A stretch of DNA of 63,755 nucleotides, taken from CAZFAP01 sp964516325 (GTDB lineage Bacteria; Auribacterota; JABMQX01). The notes under the pieces were generated by a model that did no database searches, was not told the origin of the DNA, and worked only from the letters and a program-made list of their open reading frames with translations. The DNA lies in NCBI GenBank assembly GCA_964516325.1, contig CAZFAP010000005.1, positions 1-63,755 on the forward strand, given 5' to 3'. Both the position numbers and the translations under genes were made by a program. The first letter of the stretch is position 1, and every line of letters begins with the position of its first letter. Positions 50,961 to 59,942 of the stretch are shown here, piece by piece.

Positions 50961-52496
50961 TCATCCTCCGGTGGCGGCCATCATGATTCTGTCTTGAGTG
51001 GCTTCTTCTCGGTCGAGTCTTGCGGTGATGCGCCCCTCGTGCAGCACGATGATTCGGTCGCTCATCGCCATGATTTCGGGGAGCTCCGATGAAATCATCA
51101 CAATGCCCACGCCGCTGGCTGCCAGCCTGCACATCAAGGCGTGAATGGCGGCTTTGGCGCCGACGTCAATTCCTCTCGTCGGCTCGTCGAGAATCAGGAC
51201 TTTTGGCTTGACTCCAAGCCACTTGGCAATGACCACCTTTTGCTGATTGCCGCCGCTGAGATTGGCGACTTTTTGCTCCACGCTTGGCGTGCGAATGTCC
51301 AGCTCCTGAACGTACTGGCTGGCGTTTTTGCGCTCCCTCGATTTGCTTACGATTCTGGCCCTCGTGAAATCCCTGAGATGGGGGAGGGTGATGTTTTCCC
51401 TGACCGCCATGCCCAGAATCAGCGCCTGGAGCTTTCTATCTTCCGGGACAAGCCCAAGGCCGGCGCGAATGGCGTCAATGGGCGAGACGATGACCACTCT
51501 CCGACCTTCGATGTCCACCTCCCCCGAATCCCTCGGGTCTATGCCGAAGACAGCTCGCGCGACTTCGCTCCGCCCGGCGCCCATAAGGCCGGCGAAACCA
51601 AGAATCTCGCCTCTTCTCACCGAGAAGGAAATGTCAGAGAAGACCCCTTCCCGAGAAAAGCCCTCGACTCGCATGACTTCGTCGCCTATGGGAACCCGCT
51701 CTTTCGGGAAGAGGTTGAGGGACCGCCCGACCATCATCTGGACGATCTTCTCCTTCGTGGCTTCGGCGATCGGAAGCTCGCCGACGTGCTTGCCGTCGCG
51801 GAGGACAGTTACCCGGTCGGCGACCTGAGACACCTCTTCCAGCCGATGCGTGATATAGATAACAGCCACGCCCCTTTTCTTGAGGGCGGCAATGATCTGG
51901 AAGAGGGTGTTGACTTCGTGTTCGGAAAGGGCGGACGTCGGTTCGTCCATCACGATGACCCTCGCGTCGGACGAGACGGCTCTGGCTATTTCGACCATCT
52001 GCTGCCCGGCAACGCTGAGGTCTCCGACGCGAGCCGACGGGTCAAAACGGGCGCCGATGGTGCCGAGGGCGTGAACGGCTTCCTGGCGGAGGCGAGACCA
52101 GTTGACCATCGGGACATGCTGCCGCCTCGGGAGAGCGCTGATGAATATATTCTCCGCGACAGTCATATTGGGGAAGAGGCTCAATTCCTGATAAATGGCG
52201 ACGATGCCGAAAGACCGGGCATCCTGAGGAGAACGGATGGTCGCCTTCCGCCCCTGGATCACAATCTCGCCCTTATCGGCGTGGTGCGCCCCGCAGAGTA
52301 TCTTGATGAGGGTGGACTTTCCGGCGCCATTCTCTCCGGTGAGTGCGAGGACCTCCCCGGGCCAGATTTTCAAGCTGACCCCATCGAGAGCCTGAACGCC
52401 CGGGAAGGCTTTGCTGATATTACACATCTCCACGACGGGGCCGACGGTGTCAGAGGCGAGTTGTGGAGATGAGCCTTCCGCATCCGATACTGCCAT
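50961..52496 (-). CDS. sugar ABC transporter ATP-binding protein, RbsA-type (two ABC domains)
   Basis: A 511-residue tandem ABC ATPase from ATG 52496 (a GTG at 52565 would add 23 residues). First domain: Walker A GENGAGKST, signature LSVAGQQMVEIARAV, Walker B VIVMDEPTSAL. Second domain: degenerate Walker A (GLMGAGRSE, as is normal in this family), signature LSGGNQQKVVIAKWL and VLILDEPTRGIDVGAK. It powers import through the RbsC-like permease, with which it is paired. It lies between the binding-protein and permease genes. Confidence 0.93.
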   Translation of the reverse strand: MAVSDAEGSSPQLASDTVGPVVEMCNISKAFPGVQALDGVSLKIWPGEVLALTGENGAGKSTLIKILCGAHHADKGEIVIQGRKATIRSPQDARSFGIVAIYQELSLFPNMTVAENIFISALPRRQHVPMVNWSRLRQEAVHALGTIGARFDPSARVGDLSVAGQQMVEIARAVSSDARVIVMDEPTSALSEHEVNTLFQIIAALKKRGVAVIYITHRLEEVSQVADRVTVLRDGKHVGELPIAEATKEKIVQMMVGRSLNLFPKERVPIGDEVMRVEGFSREGVFSDISFSVRRGEILGFAGLMGAGRSEVARAVFGIDPRDSGEVDIEGRRVVIVSPIDAIRAGLGLVPEDRKLQALILGMAVRENITLPHLRDFTRARIVSKSRERKNASQYVQELDIRTPSVEQKVANLSGGNQQKVVIAKWLGVKPKVLILDEPTRGIDVGAKAAIHALMCRLAASGVGIVMISSELPEIMAMSDRIIVLHEGRITARLDREEATQDRIMMAATGG

Positions 52497-52622
52497 TCTT
52501 TCTTCTCGCTTGGTTTGTCTGGCTTCTGGAATCCTCAGACCGACTCTTGGGTCCAGTTCCCGCACGTTGTTGTGCTTCCGACCTCAAGAGCGCGGGCGAC
52601 ACCGGCCGCTCTGCGTGGACGT

Positions 52623-53630
52623 CTATTTCTGCTCGGTCTCCTCCAGGTTATCCTTCGTGATGACCAGTACGCCGGTGTCCATGATTTTCTTTTCAGGCAA
52701 CTTCCCCTCGCGTGTGCGGACGAGGACTTTGATCGCCTGATAGCCCATATCGAAGGGACGCTGAGCGACGGTCGCGTCAATGATCCCTTCCTTGATGTAT
52801 TGTCGGCATTCGGGGGTGTCGTCAAATCCGACAATTCTGACCTTCCCGACCCTGTTAGCCGCCTTCACGGCTCGGGCGGCGCCCGGCGCCCCCGGAGCAG
52901 ACACCCCGAAGAAACCGCCGAGGTCCGCGTTCGCCATGAGGAGGTTCTCGGCGATGGCGGTAGCCTTTTCCGAATCGTCATCGTCCGCCTCTATGGCAAT
53001 GATTTTCATGTCGGGATGCTTCTTCACAGCGTCCTTGAAGCCCTTGATCCTCTGATTGAGGTTCAGGGCGCCCAGTCCGCCGGTGAGAACGGCGACCTTC
53101 CCTTTTCCTCCCATATACTTCGCCAGGGTCTCTCCGGCGACTCTCCCGGCTCCCTCGTTGTCAGTCCCTATGTAAGCGAGACGCCTGCTCTTGGGTGAAT
53201 CAGAGTCGAACGTGACCACCGGAACGCCCTGTTTTATGGCGTTGTTGATGACGCGAGCGACCGCCGTTGGGTCGTTCGGAGAAATGGCTATCCCCGTCGC
53301 GCCCTGAAGCAAAAGGTTCTCGATGATGTCAATTTGCTTCGCGATGTCCGTCGTGGGCGGGCCAGTGAAGAGGCACTTCACTCCCTCTTCCTTCCCCGCT
53401 TTTTCCATGCCCTGTCGGCAAGCTTCCCAGTAGATTTGTCCGATGGACTTGGGCACGAGGGCGTAAAGGGCCTTATCCTTGGACACGGGGGTAAACACGA
53501 GCTTTCCCTGCCCGGGTTCACCCTTCTCCTTTTTTCCGCATCCGCCGACAAAAAGCCCAAAGACGACGAGAGCGGTGGTGAGCAAACCGATGGTTCGCCT
53601 GCTCATTCGATAAAAGACTGCGATAGCCAT
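52623..53630 (-). CDS. sugar ABC transporter substrate-binding lipoprotein, RbsB-type
   Basis: A 335-residue periplasmic binding protein from ATG 53630 (GGAGG 8 bases upstream). The signal peptide ends in a lipobox (LFVGGCGKK), so it is membrane-anchored. Peripla_BP_4 features are QIYWEACRQGMEKAGKEEG, GIAISPNDPTAVARVINNAI, VVTFDSDSPKSRRLAYIGTD, GGLGALNLNQRIKGF and VRIVGFDDTPECRQYI. First gene of the importer operon. The upstream region contains large inverted repeats (53753-53896). Confidence 0.93.
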   Translation of the reverse strand: MAIAVFYRMSRRTIGLLTTALVVFGLFVGGCGKKEKGEPGQGKLVFTPVSKDKALYALVPKSIGQIYWEACRQGMEKAGKEEGVKCLFTGPPTTDIAKQIDIIENLLLQGATGIAISPNDPTAVARVINNAIKQGVPVVTFDSDSPKSRRLAYIGTDNEGAGRVAGETLAKYMGGKGKVAVLTGGLGALNLNQRIKGFKDAVKKHPDMKIIAIEADDDDSEKATAIAENLLMANADLGGFFGVSAPGAPGAARAVKAANRVGKVRIVGFDDTPECRQYIKEGIIDATVAQRPFDMGYQAIKVLVRTREGKLPEKKIMDTGVLVITKDNLEETEQK

Positions 53631-54157
53631 AGCCTCTACCTCCGTTTCTGGACGGTTCAATATTGGGGGACACGCCCCGGGCCTCGCAGAACGTCGGCGC
53701 TGAGTCCTCCCATCGAAAAGAATTCTATTCAGCGCGCTGCGGCGCGTCCACTGCCCGCACGCATGGTAACAAAAACAACTCCCCAGTGAAACCAATTTTG
53801 CGGGCGTGCGGGCGACCGCCCAGGGACGGTGCCGGGGTCCCAAGCACGGTAACGCCTCAGTTATAGGCGGGGGATCCCCCGCGCTGGGGCACCGTCGGTA
53901 GGAGAGATGAAACCGCAGATGAACGCAGATGGACGCAGATGAGAAACAAGGGAGGGCTGACTCGCCCCGACGGGCCGGACTGTTGTGGGGTTGTCCGCCC
54001 GTAACTGAGCGGTTACCAAGCACGCAAGGTTTTTCTTGACGGGATTGCAGAATAGGCAGGATTGACCGCATGCCGACCCACAGGGCGATGTGAGCCCTTC
54101 GGTGCTCCACCGCCACGCCTTGATGCCTCCAGACCTCCCTGCCCAGCCGAAAGGCGG
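53631..54157. other. gene-free region with inverted repeats and tandem motif
   Basis: 527 bp. Beyond the inverted repeats at 53753-53896 it holds the tandem ACCGCAGATGAACGCAGATG (53910-53929) continuing GACGCAGATGAG, and CTTGACGGGATTGCAGAATA near 54038. No gene was found. Confidence 0.6.
53753..53896. promoter_or_regulatory. paired inverted repeats upstream of the RbsB-like gene
   Basis: A perfect 10-base inverted repeat, GCCCGCACGC (53753-53762) and GCGTGCGGGC (53804-53813), flanks an AT-rich 41-base segment. Next to it a perfect 9-base pair, GACGGTGCC (53825-53833) and GGCACCGTC (53888-53896), encloses CGCCT/AGGCG around loop CAGTTAT. They lie 123-266 bases upstream of the importer's first gene and could be operator or mRNA structures, or remnants of a mobile repeat. 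Confidence 0.45.
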
Positions 54158-55117
54158 CTATTCTTCCGTGTCGCCGTACATGATTCGGCGGAGGGAAAAG
54201 ATTTCGGGGTCAATGGAGACGTTCTGAAGCCAGCCGCTGGTCAACCCGTACTTCTTCATTATTTCCTTCGCCTGGGCATATTCCGCTCTTGTGATTCTGC
54301 GATTCAGCTCCGGAAATTCGTCCGCCCTGTGCTGCGGAAAATACTGGCTCATGAGGCTGATGTAGGTGTTGCGGGAGACCTTTTCGGCGAGGAACTTCAG
54401 GACCATCTCGCTCCCCGCGATGTCGTTCGGGAGGATGAGATGGCGGATGAGAAGTCCGCGCTGCGCGATTCCCTGAGAATCCATCCGGAGGTCTCCGACC
54501 TGGCGGTGCATCTCCAGGACAGCCTCTTGATTTATCCGTGGATAGTCGGGCGCGGAGGAGTATTTGGCGGAGTGCTCATCCTTCCCATATTTCATGTCCG
54601 GCATATAGACATCAATGATTCCATCCCAGAGCTTCAGCATCTCCAGCGACTCATAGCCGCCGCAGTTATAGACGATGGGGATTTGGAGTCCGGCTTCATG
54701 GGCTTTCAAAAGCGCGGCCATAATCTGGGGGCCGAGGTGCGTCGGCGTTACCAGATTGATGTTGTGAGCGCCCTTTTTCTGCAAAGCGAGCATTTCGGCG
54801 GCTAGTTCCTCGACGGAAATCGGATAGCCCTCTCCTTGTTGGCTTATTGGGTAATTCTGGCAATAGACACACCTCAGGTTGCAGAAGGTGAAAAATACCG
54901 TCCCTGAGCCGCGGTAGCCGGAAATCGGCGGCTCCTCTCCGAAGTGCAGGGAGGCGGTGGAGACCAATATTTCCTTGCCGAGGCGGCAGACCCCTTTTTC
55001 TCCTTGGAGCCGGTTGACGCCACAATTCCGCGGGCAGACCGAGCACTTTTCGAGAAGGGAGAGCGCCTTGACGATTCGCTTCCTCAACAGCCTCACTTTG
55101 TTGCCCATATCGCTCAT
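54158..55117 (-). CDS. radical SAM protein, PflA/COG1313-like
   Basis: A 319-residue protein. The N-terminal Cys cluster is C25-x2-C28-x3-C32...C44 (CSVCPRNCGVNR, GVCRLG). The radical SAM motif is C79-x3-C83-x2-C86 (FCNLRCVYCQNYP). Further blocks are YNCGGYESLEML, IIDVYMPDMKYG and LIRHLILPNDIAGSEMVL. This is the COG1313 (uncharacterised PflX-like) pattern rather than a glycyl-radical activase proper. No glycyl-radical enzyme is adjacent. Substrate is unknown. It is cytoplasmic. Confidence 0.87.
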   Translation of the reverse strand: MSDMGNKVRLLRKRIVKALSLLEKCSVCPRNCGVNRLQGEKGVCRLGKEILVSTASLHFGEEPPISGYRGSGTVFFTFCNLRCVYCQNYPISQQGEGYPISVEELAAEMLALQKKGAHNINLVTPTHLGPQIMAALLKAHEAGLQIPIVYNCGGYESLEMLKLWDGIIDVYMPDMKYGKDEHSAKYSSAPDYPRINQEAVLEMHRQVGDLRMDSQGIAQRGLLIRHLILPNDIAGSEMVLKFLAEKVSRNTYISLMSQYFPQHRADEFPELNRRITRAEYAQAKEIMKKYGLTSGWLQNVSIDPEIFSLRRIMYGDTEE

Positions 55118-55267
55118 GACTATCCTGCGGGGCGGCGCCCCGAGAGAGTAGACAGGAGACAGTAGAAAGGAGAAGCCGCCCCCGTTCTACTGCTCTACTT
55201 ACGTCAATCTTACAGGCTCAAATGCTTCTCCGACCCCTCAGAATAACAGGATTGAGGGGACGATCAG

Positions 55268-55352
55268 GAACCGCAGATGGATGCCGATGAACGCAGATGG
55301 ATTGGAAAGTGAATATCTGCGTGTATCTGCGTGCATCCGCGGTTAATCTGCC
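55268..55352. repeat. CGCAGATG-type repeat pair in inverted orientation
   Basis: AACCGCAGATGGATGCCGAT, then GAACGCAGATGG at 55269-55301, faces TCTGCGTGTATCTGCGTGCA followed by TCCGCGGTTAATCTG at 55317-55351; the two can pair. The preceding gap (55118-55267) has only GGGGC-GGC-GCCCC at 55130-55142 and GTAGA/TCTAC repeats. Confidence 0.65.
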
Positions 55353-56200
55353 ATCGTGTTCATGCTGTGCGGCTTTTTTCTCGCGTTAGCTGAATGAGGA
55401 GGACTCGTCTTAGAAACCAGGGTAAGTATTCTGATTTCAGGGGGGCAAAGAAGCCTGATCGGGAAGGCGCACGTGCCGATGCCGGTGTTAACGCAGAGAA
55501 CCGAGTTTCGCTCGTGGATGATGCCGCGGCAGTACCGTCGGGAGACCTCCGTTTTCACCACCGGGGCGCCGATGAGCGGCAATCGGAGCTGCCCGCCGTG
55601 AGTGTCGCCGCAGAGTGTCAAAGCGTATCCCAGCGCGCTCGCAAGCCTTGCGATGTCCGGACCGTGGGATAGAAGAATCTTGAAGCTCCCGTCCGGGATT
55701 TGGGCGGTGACGGTTATCAATGCCTTCGTCGCACGCCGAAGGATAGGGGCGTCAATTCCGGCTACCCACAATAAATCCTTTCCGATGCTCAGGTGTTTTG
55801 CCCTGCCGGACAACGATTCTATGCCCGCCCTCTGCAACTGCTCAATCATCAGGGGATTGTCTTTATTTCCCAGGACGCCCAAGATGCCGAAACGGGACCT
55901 CACGCACGGAACGACCTCCTGCAAGACTTTGCCCACCTTGCTCTCTTTGGTTGCCTTCCGACGCTTGTAGTCCCCGGTGAAGACGGTGAGGTCCGCTTCC
56001 ATCCCACGAAGTAATCTGCAAAGCCGTTTCTCTCGCCGCCCAAAACGCCAGGAATGGAGGTCGGAGAGATGAACGACCCTGAATCCGTCGAAGGCGCGGG
56101 GCAAGCCCCCGAGAGCGAGCCTATCCCGACGGACTCTTATGAATTGGGCTTCCAGATAACCGTACAATAGAATGAGCAAAGCAACCCAGAGCATAGTCAA
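55343..56200 (-). CDS. metallophosphoesterase (calcineurin-like, YkuE/LpxG-type) with altered motif
   Basis: A 285-residue protein with an N-terminal membrane segment (MLWVALLILLYGYLEA). Metal motifs are D47-L-H49 (VVHLSDLHS), G76-D77 (FTGDY), then G-N-K-D at 111-114, where the family has GNHD; the catalytic His is thus Lys113. Later ligands are LLSHGPD and CGDTHGGQ. Relatives hydrolyse UDP-diacylglucosamine or act on lipids at the membrane. The His to Lys change may reduce activity. The C-terminal ~30 residues overlap repeat DNA. Confidence 0.8.
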   Translation of the reverse strand: MTMLWVALLILLYGYLEAQFIRVRRDRLALGGLPRAFDGFRVVHLSDLHSWRFGRREKRLCRLLRGMEADLTVFTGDYKRRKATKESKVGKVLQEVVPCVRSRFGILGVLGNKDNPLMIEQLQRAGIESLSGRAKHLSIGKDLLWVAGIDAPILRRATKALITVTAQIPDGSFKILLSHGPDIARLASALGYALTLCGDTHGGQLRLPLIGAPVVKTEVSRRYCRGIIHERNSVLCVNTGIGTCAFPIRLLCPPEIRILTLVSKTSPPHSANARKKPHSMNTMAD

Positions 56201-56306
56201 ATCTTGTCCGGGGCGACAGTGAAGCTTGCCGCGCCAAAGAAACGGTCGGAGTTTTGCCTACCCTTCGTCGGCTTCGCCGGATTCGACCCGGTGCAGTGCC
56301 TCCGGC

Positions 56307-57557
56307 TCAGGACATCCGAAGAACTTCGACAGGTTCCAGCGCCGCCGCCCTTTTGGCGGGCACTACGCCGGAAAGAATTCCTACCCCCACGGAGAGACCA
56401 GCCGCAATGAGGATCGAAGAGACCGAGAAAGCGACCTGCCATCTCAGGAGGCTCACCTCGATCAGTTTCGCCAGGACGACTCCAAGTCCTATGCCCGCCA
56501 GACCACCGCTCGCGCAAAGCAAGACGCCTTCCACCGCGAATTGAAGCGCGATAGCCCTCTTCGTGGCGCCTTCCGTCCTCCGTATCGCTATTTCCCTGAA
56601 TCTTTCTCTGACGGAAAGAAGCCTGATTGTCGTGATCATCACCGCGGCTACCGCCACCATCACCATCCAGATGATGTTGCTGTACCCGGTGAAATCGTGG
56701 ATGGACCGCAGGGTTTCCAGAATCCATTCTTTTTGCGCCAACACGACCACCTGGCTTTCCTGGCTGGCGAAAAGTTTTTCGAGGCGGGACATCGCCTCCT
56801 CTACTCGGTCGGTGCTCTGAACCTTGATGAGAACGGTGTTGAGGTTGTCATCTTCTTTCCGGACCAAACCGAGAGGAAGGTAAATGTTCTTGAATTCGAG
56901 ACGACTGGCGAAGATGCTGCGGGACATGGCGACCGTGTCAAGTTGCCCGCGAGGTCTTCTCAGTTTGTACGGGTCATCGAGGACGCCCACGACGCTCAGC
57001 CGGATTTTCGACGTTCCGCGTACAATCTCGATTTCTCTCCCCACAGCATTATTCGAACCGAAGACATCGTACACAAGGGCAAGGTCCATCACGCACACGG
57101 GGCGGTTCTGGAGCACGTCCTCTTCCTGAAGAAACCGTCCCCCTCTCATCCTGAGATTGAACATCTCTCCGAATTCAGCGGTTGTACCAATGATGGTCGT
57201 GGTTTTCCGGGTCGGTTCCGGCGGGGAACTGACGGAATACCGCCTGAAGACCGCCGGGGCAATAGCCTCGAGGTTACCCGACAGCTCCCGGCGAATTCGC
57301 TCCAGGTCGGACATTGTGAGGAGTTGCGATTTCAAGACCGTGCCGAGACTGGGGGCGAGGTTCTGGACAACGATGATATTCAGCCCCAGCTTCGAGAGGT
57401 CCTCGTTGATCTGGCGCCTCGCGCCTTTCAGTATCGCCATGGAAGCGACCACCGAGGCGATCCCTATGGAAGCAGTCAGCGTTGTCAACAGCGACCGGAT
57501 CGGACGCTGAAACACGCCGGATGCGGCAATGCTGATTATGGATCGCAGCGCTTTCAT
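56307..57557 (-). CDS. MacB/FtsX-family ABC transporter permease
   Basis: A 416-residue protein with the MacB-type layout. One N-terminal membrane helix (SLLTTLTASIGIASVVASMA) is followed by a periplasmic MacB_PCD domain (~50-270) and a C-terminal FtsX domain of three helices (WMVMVAVAAVMITTIRLLSV, EGVLLCASGGLAGIGLGVVL, ILIAAGLSVGVGILSGVVPA). The motif RRTEGATKRAI and the terminal PAKRAAALEPVEVLR are diagnostic. No ATPase or membrane-fusion gene is adjacent, so partners must be elsewhere. Exports a lipoprotein, peptide or drug by mechanotransmission (family knowledge). Confidence 0.88.
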   Translation of the reverse strand: MKALRSIISIAASGVFQRPIRSLLTTLTASIGIASVVASMAILKGARRQINEDLSKLGLNIIVVQNLAPSLGTVLKSQLLTMSDLERIRRELSGNLEAIAPAVFRRYSVSSPPEPTRKTTTIIGTTAEFGEMFNLRMRGGRFLQEEDVLQNRPVCVMDLALVYDVFGSNNAVGREIEIVRGTSKIRLSVVGVLDDPYKLRRPRGQLDTVAMSRSIFASRLEFKNIYLPLGLVRKEDDNLNTVLIKVQSTDRVEEAMSRLEKLFASQESQVVVLAQKEWILETLRSIHDFTGYSNIIWMVMVAVAAVMITTIRLLSVRERFREIAIRRTEGATKRAIALQFAVEGVLLCASGGLAGIGLGVVLAKLIEVSLLRWQVAFSVSSILIAAGLSVGVGILSGVVPAKRAAALEPVEVLRMS

Positions 57558-57882
57558 GAAGAGTCGTGCGGATATTGGTACGTTTTCGGCCTGCCGCCGT
57601 GAATTGGGGCTGCCGGCTTCCCATTCAGGATAGCGGATTGACCGCTCCCGTTCAAGACGGCTGCAACAGTGTCCTTGGGTGCTCCTGGCGATTGCCCGTA
57701 GCCACGTTATGCTTCAGCAATGAGCGTCCGAGACCGTCGCTTGTCCCCGCGTCGCTCGCGGAGATAGTCCAGCCCAGACGTGGCAGAGCGCGCCCCTGTG
57801 ACCCCATGGACTCTCTGCGGTCTCCGCGTTCTCTGCGGTGCGTTTCTCCCGAGGTCGGGCGATTACGCGGTCAAAATATTCC
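57558..57882. other. gene-free divergent region
   Basis: Contains CTCTGCGGTCTCCGCGTTCT followed by CTGCGGTGCG (57811-57840), the reverse of the CGCAGAG-type motif. No gene was recognised. Confidence 0.5.
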
Positions 57883-57910
57883 TTGATGGCCCCTTCACGC
57901 TCTGTAATAT
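57883..57910 (+). promoter_or_regulatory. possible promoter of the archaemetzincin-sucC transcript
   Basis: TTGATG (57883-57888), 16-base spacer, TAATAT (57905-57910); each matches 4 of 6 consensus bases. It is the only AT-rich stretch in the region. Confidence 0.35.
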
Positions 57911-57997
57911 ATACCTCGACTTGCATACGATGCCGGTAGGCAGCGTACGGCCCTTCTCGAACCCAAGCTCACCATCCCCGGGCGAAGGGATGTGAAA

Positions 57998-58708
57998 ATG
58001 GAACTGTGGAGCCATAGTGGGGTAGCCATCTGCTGTGCTTTTTTTGTGTTCGGGTGCGCGAGTGGCAAATCGGACGATGCTTACTTTGCCCTCCAACCGC
58101 TCGGCGGTGTTGACGAAGAGCTGCTTGACCTGATGCGCCGCTTCGCGGAAATAGCCTATAACGCTCCCTGCAAGGTGATGAAGCCTCTTGAGCTCCCCTC
58201 AAAAGCCTACGACCCGCGGCGGAAACAGTACAAAGGACACGAGCTTCTCGAATTTCTCAAAGAAAGAACGCCCCACGCCGCAAGGAAGATTGTGGGAATC
58301 ACCGAAAAGGACATTTACACCCGGCAGATGAATTACATCTTCGGGCTTGCCGACCTTCGGGGGCAATGCTGTGTGGTGTCCACCTGTCGCCTCCACGAAT
58401 CGTTTTGGGGAAAGTTGGAAAGGAAAGGTCTTCTCGAAAGAAGATCTCTCAAGATTCTGTATCATGAACTGGGACACACCTTCGGCATGGAGCACTGCGA
58501 CAAGATTGAATGCGCCATGTGTTATCACAATAGCGTGCCGGAATTGGACGCGGGATATGTGTGGTTCTGTCCGACGTGCACGCGAAAGCTTGAGAAGTGT
58601 GTCGGGAAGTTCCCGGCGGATCGGGAGGAGAAGCTGGCGGTGTTTTTGAGGGAGACCGGACTCCTCCGTGACGCCGAACGTTACATCGGACGTAAGGACA
58701 CAGACTGA
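57998..58708 (+). CDS. archaemetzincin-type metalloprotease, predicted lipoprotein
   Basis: A 236-residue protein with the full peptidase M54 signature: H156-E-L-G-H160-x2-G-x2-H166-C167, then C172-x-M174 and a C-terminal CPTC, spaced as HExxHxxGxxHC-x4-CxM-x17-CxxC, which binds a catalytic and a structural zinc. Unlike most family members it starts with a lipoprotein signal (FFVFGCASGK, Cys20), so it should sit on the outside of the inner membrane or on the outer membrane. Its stop overlaps the sucC start (TGATG). A GTG at 57992 is an alternative start. Substrate is unknown. Confidence 0.85.
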   Translation: MELWSHSGVAICCAFFVFGCASGKSDDAYFALQPLGGVDEELLDLMRRFAEIAYNAPCKVMKPLELPSKAYDPRRKQYKGHELLEFLKERTPHAARKIVGITEKDIYTRQMNYIFGLADLRGQCCVVSTCRLHESFWGKLERKGLLERRSLKILYHELGHTFGMEHCDKIECAMCYHNSVPELDAGYVWFCPTCTRKLEKCVGKFPADREEKLAVFLRETGLLRDAERYIGRKDTD

Positions 58709-59871
58709 TGCTCATCCACGAATACCAGGCGAAAGAGATTTTCCGAAAGTACGGCGTTCCGGTCTCAGCCGGGAAGGCGGTTTTTTCGGTTGAAGAGGCT
58801 GTCGAAGCCGCCAACGAGATCGGTGGGGATGCGTGGGCAGTGAAAGCGCAGGTTCATGCCGGCGGGAGAGGCAAAGGGGGCGGTATTAAGCTCGCGCGAA
58901 GCATTAAGCAGGTGCGCGAATTCGCGTCACAGATGCTCGGGATGAAGCTCATCACGCATCAGACGGGACCGGAAGGCAAGATCGTGCGGCGGCTTCTTAT
59001 CGAGAAAACGGCGACAATCGTGAAGGAATATTACGTCGGGATGGTCGTGGACCGGAAGCTCGCTCGACCAGTCGTCATGGTCAGCGCCGAGGGAGGGGTG
59101 GACATTGAAGAGGTCGCGGCGAAAAGCCCGGAGAAGATTTTCAAGGAGGCGATTGACCCGGCAGTCGGGCTTCTGCCATATCAGGAAAGGAAGCTCGCCT
59201 TTGCTCTGGGCCTCGACAAGAATTTGATGAGAAGCTTCTGCCGCGTGCTCGAGGCAATCTATCGGATTTTCGTCGAGAAGGATTGCTCGTTGGTGGAGAT
59301 CAATCCGCTGATCCTCAATGGCGATGGGGAGTTGCAGGCTCTCGACGCGAAGGTCAGTCTCGACGATAACGCCCTTTACCGCCATCCGGACATCGTTTCT
59401 CTCCGCGACGTTGAGGAGGAAGACCCGATTGAAGCAAGTGCGAAGGAAAGCGGATTGAGCTACGTTCGCCTCGACGGGAACATCGGCTGCATGGTCAACG
59501 GCGCTGGCTTGGCCATGTCCACCCTCGACATCATCCAGCATTTTGGCGCCATGCCCGCGAATTTCCTCGATGTCGGCGGCGGAGCTTCAACCGAAGCGGT
59601 GACGGAAGCGTTCAAACTCATCCTCGCCGACGAGCGAGTCAAGGCCGTCCTCGTCAACATCTTCGGGGGCATCATGAAGTGCGATGTCATCGCCAACGGC
59701 ATCATCGCCGCTGTCAAGCAAGTCGGAATAGATGTCCCCCTGGTCGTGCGGCTCGAGGGGACAAACGTCGAACTCGGAAGAAAGATTTTGCAGGAGTCAG
59801 GGCTTGCCCTGATCACCGCAACCGGAATGACCGATGCGGCGAAAAAGGTTGTCGAGGCGGCTCGAGCGTAG
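58708..59871 (+). CDS. sucC: succinate-CoA ligase subunit beta
   Basis: A 387-residue protein of normal length. The ATP-grasp domain starts MLIHEYQAKEIFRKYGVPVS, then WAVKAQVHAGGRGKGGGIKL and SLVEINPLILN (metal site). The CoA-ligase domain has IGCMVNGAGLAMSTLDIIQ, FLDVGGGAS and VNIFGGIMKCDVIANGII. With SucD it makes succinyl-CoA or, in reverse, ATP/GTP in the citric acid cycle. The start overlaps the archaemetzincin stop by one base. sucD does not follow directly: a nitroreductase and a methyltransferase gene lie between. Confidence 0.95.
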   Translation: MLIHEYQAKEIFRKYGVPVSAGKAVFSVEEAVEAANEIGGDAWAVKAQVHAGGRGKGGGIKLARSIKQVREFASQMLGMKLITHQTGPEGKIVRRLLIEKTATIVKEYYVGMVVDRKLARPVVMVSAEGGVDIEEVAAKSPEKIFKEAIDPAVGLLPYQERKLAFALGLDKNLMRSFCRVLEAIYRIFVEKDCSLVEINPLILNGDGELQALDAKVSLDDNALYRHPDIVSLRDVEEEDPIEASAKESGLSYVRLDGNIGCMVNGAGLAMSTLDIIQHFGAMPANFLDVGGGASTEAVTEAFKLILADERVKAVLVNIFGGIMKCDVIANGIIAAVKQVGIDVPLVVRLEGTNVELGRKILQESGLALITATGMTDAAKKVVEAARA

Positions 59872-59942
59872 TGTCTGGGAAAACTGGACAAAACCGAGTT
59901 CGGAGCAAGACGCGGACATCCGGATATTGGAACGAGTGAAGT

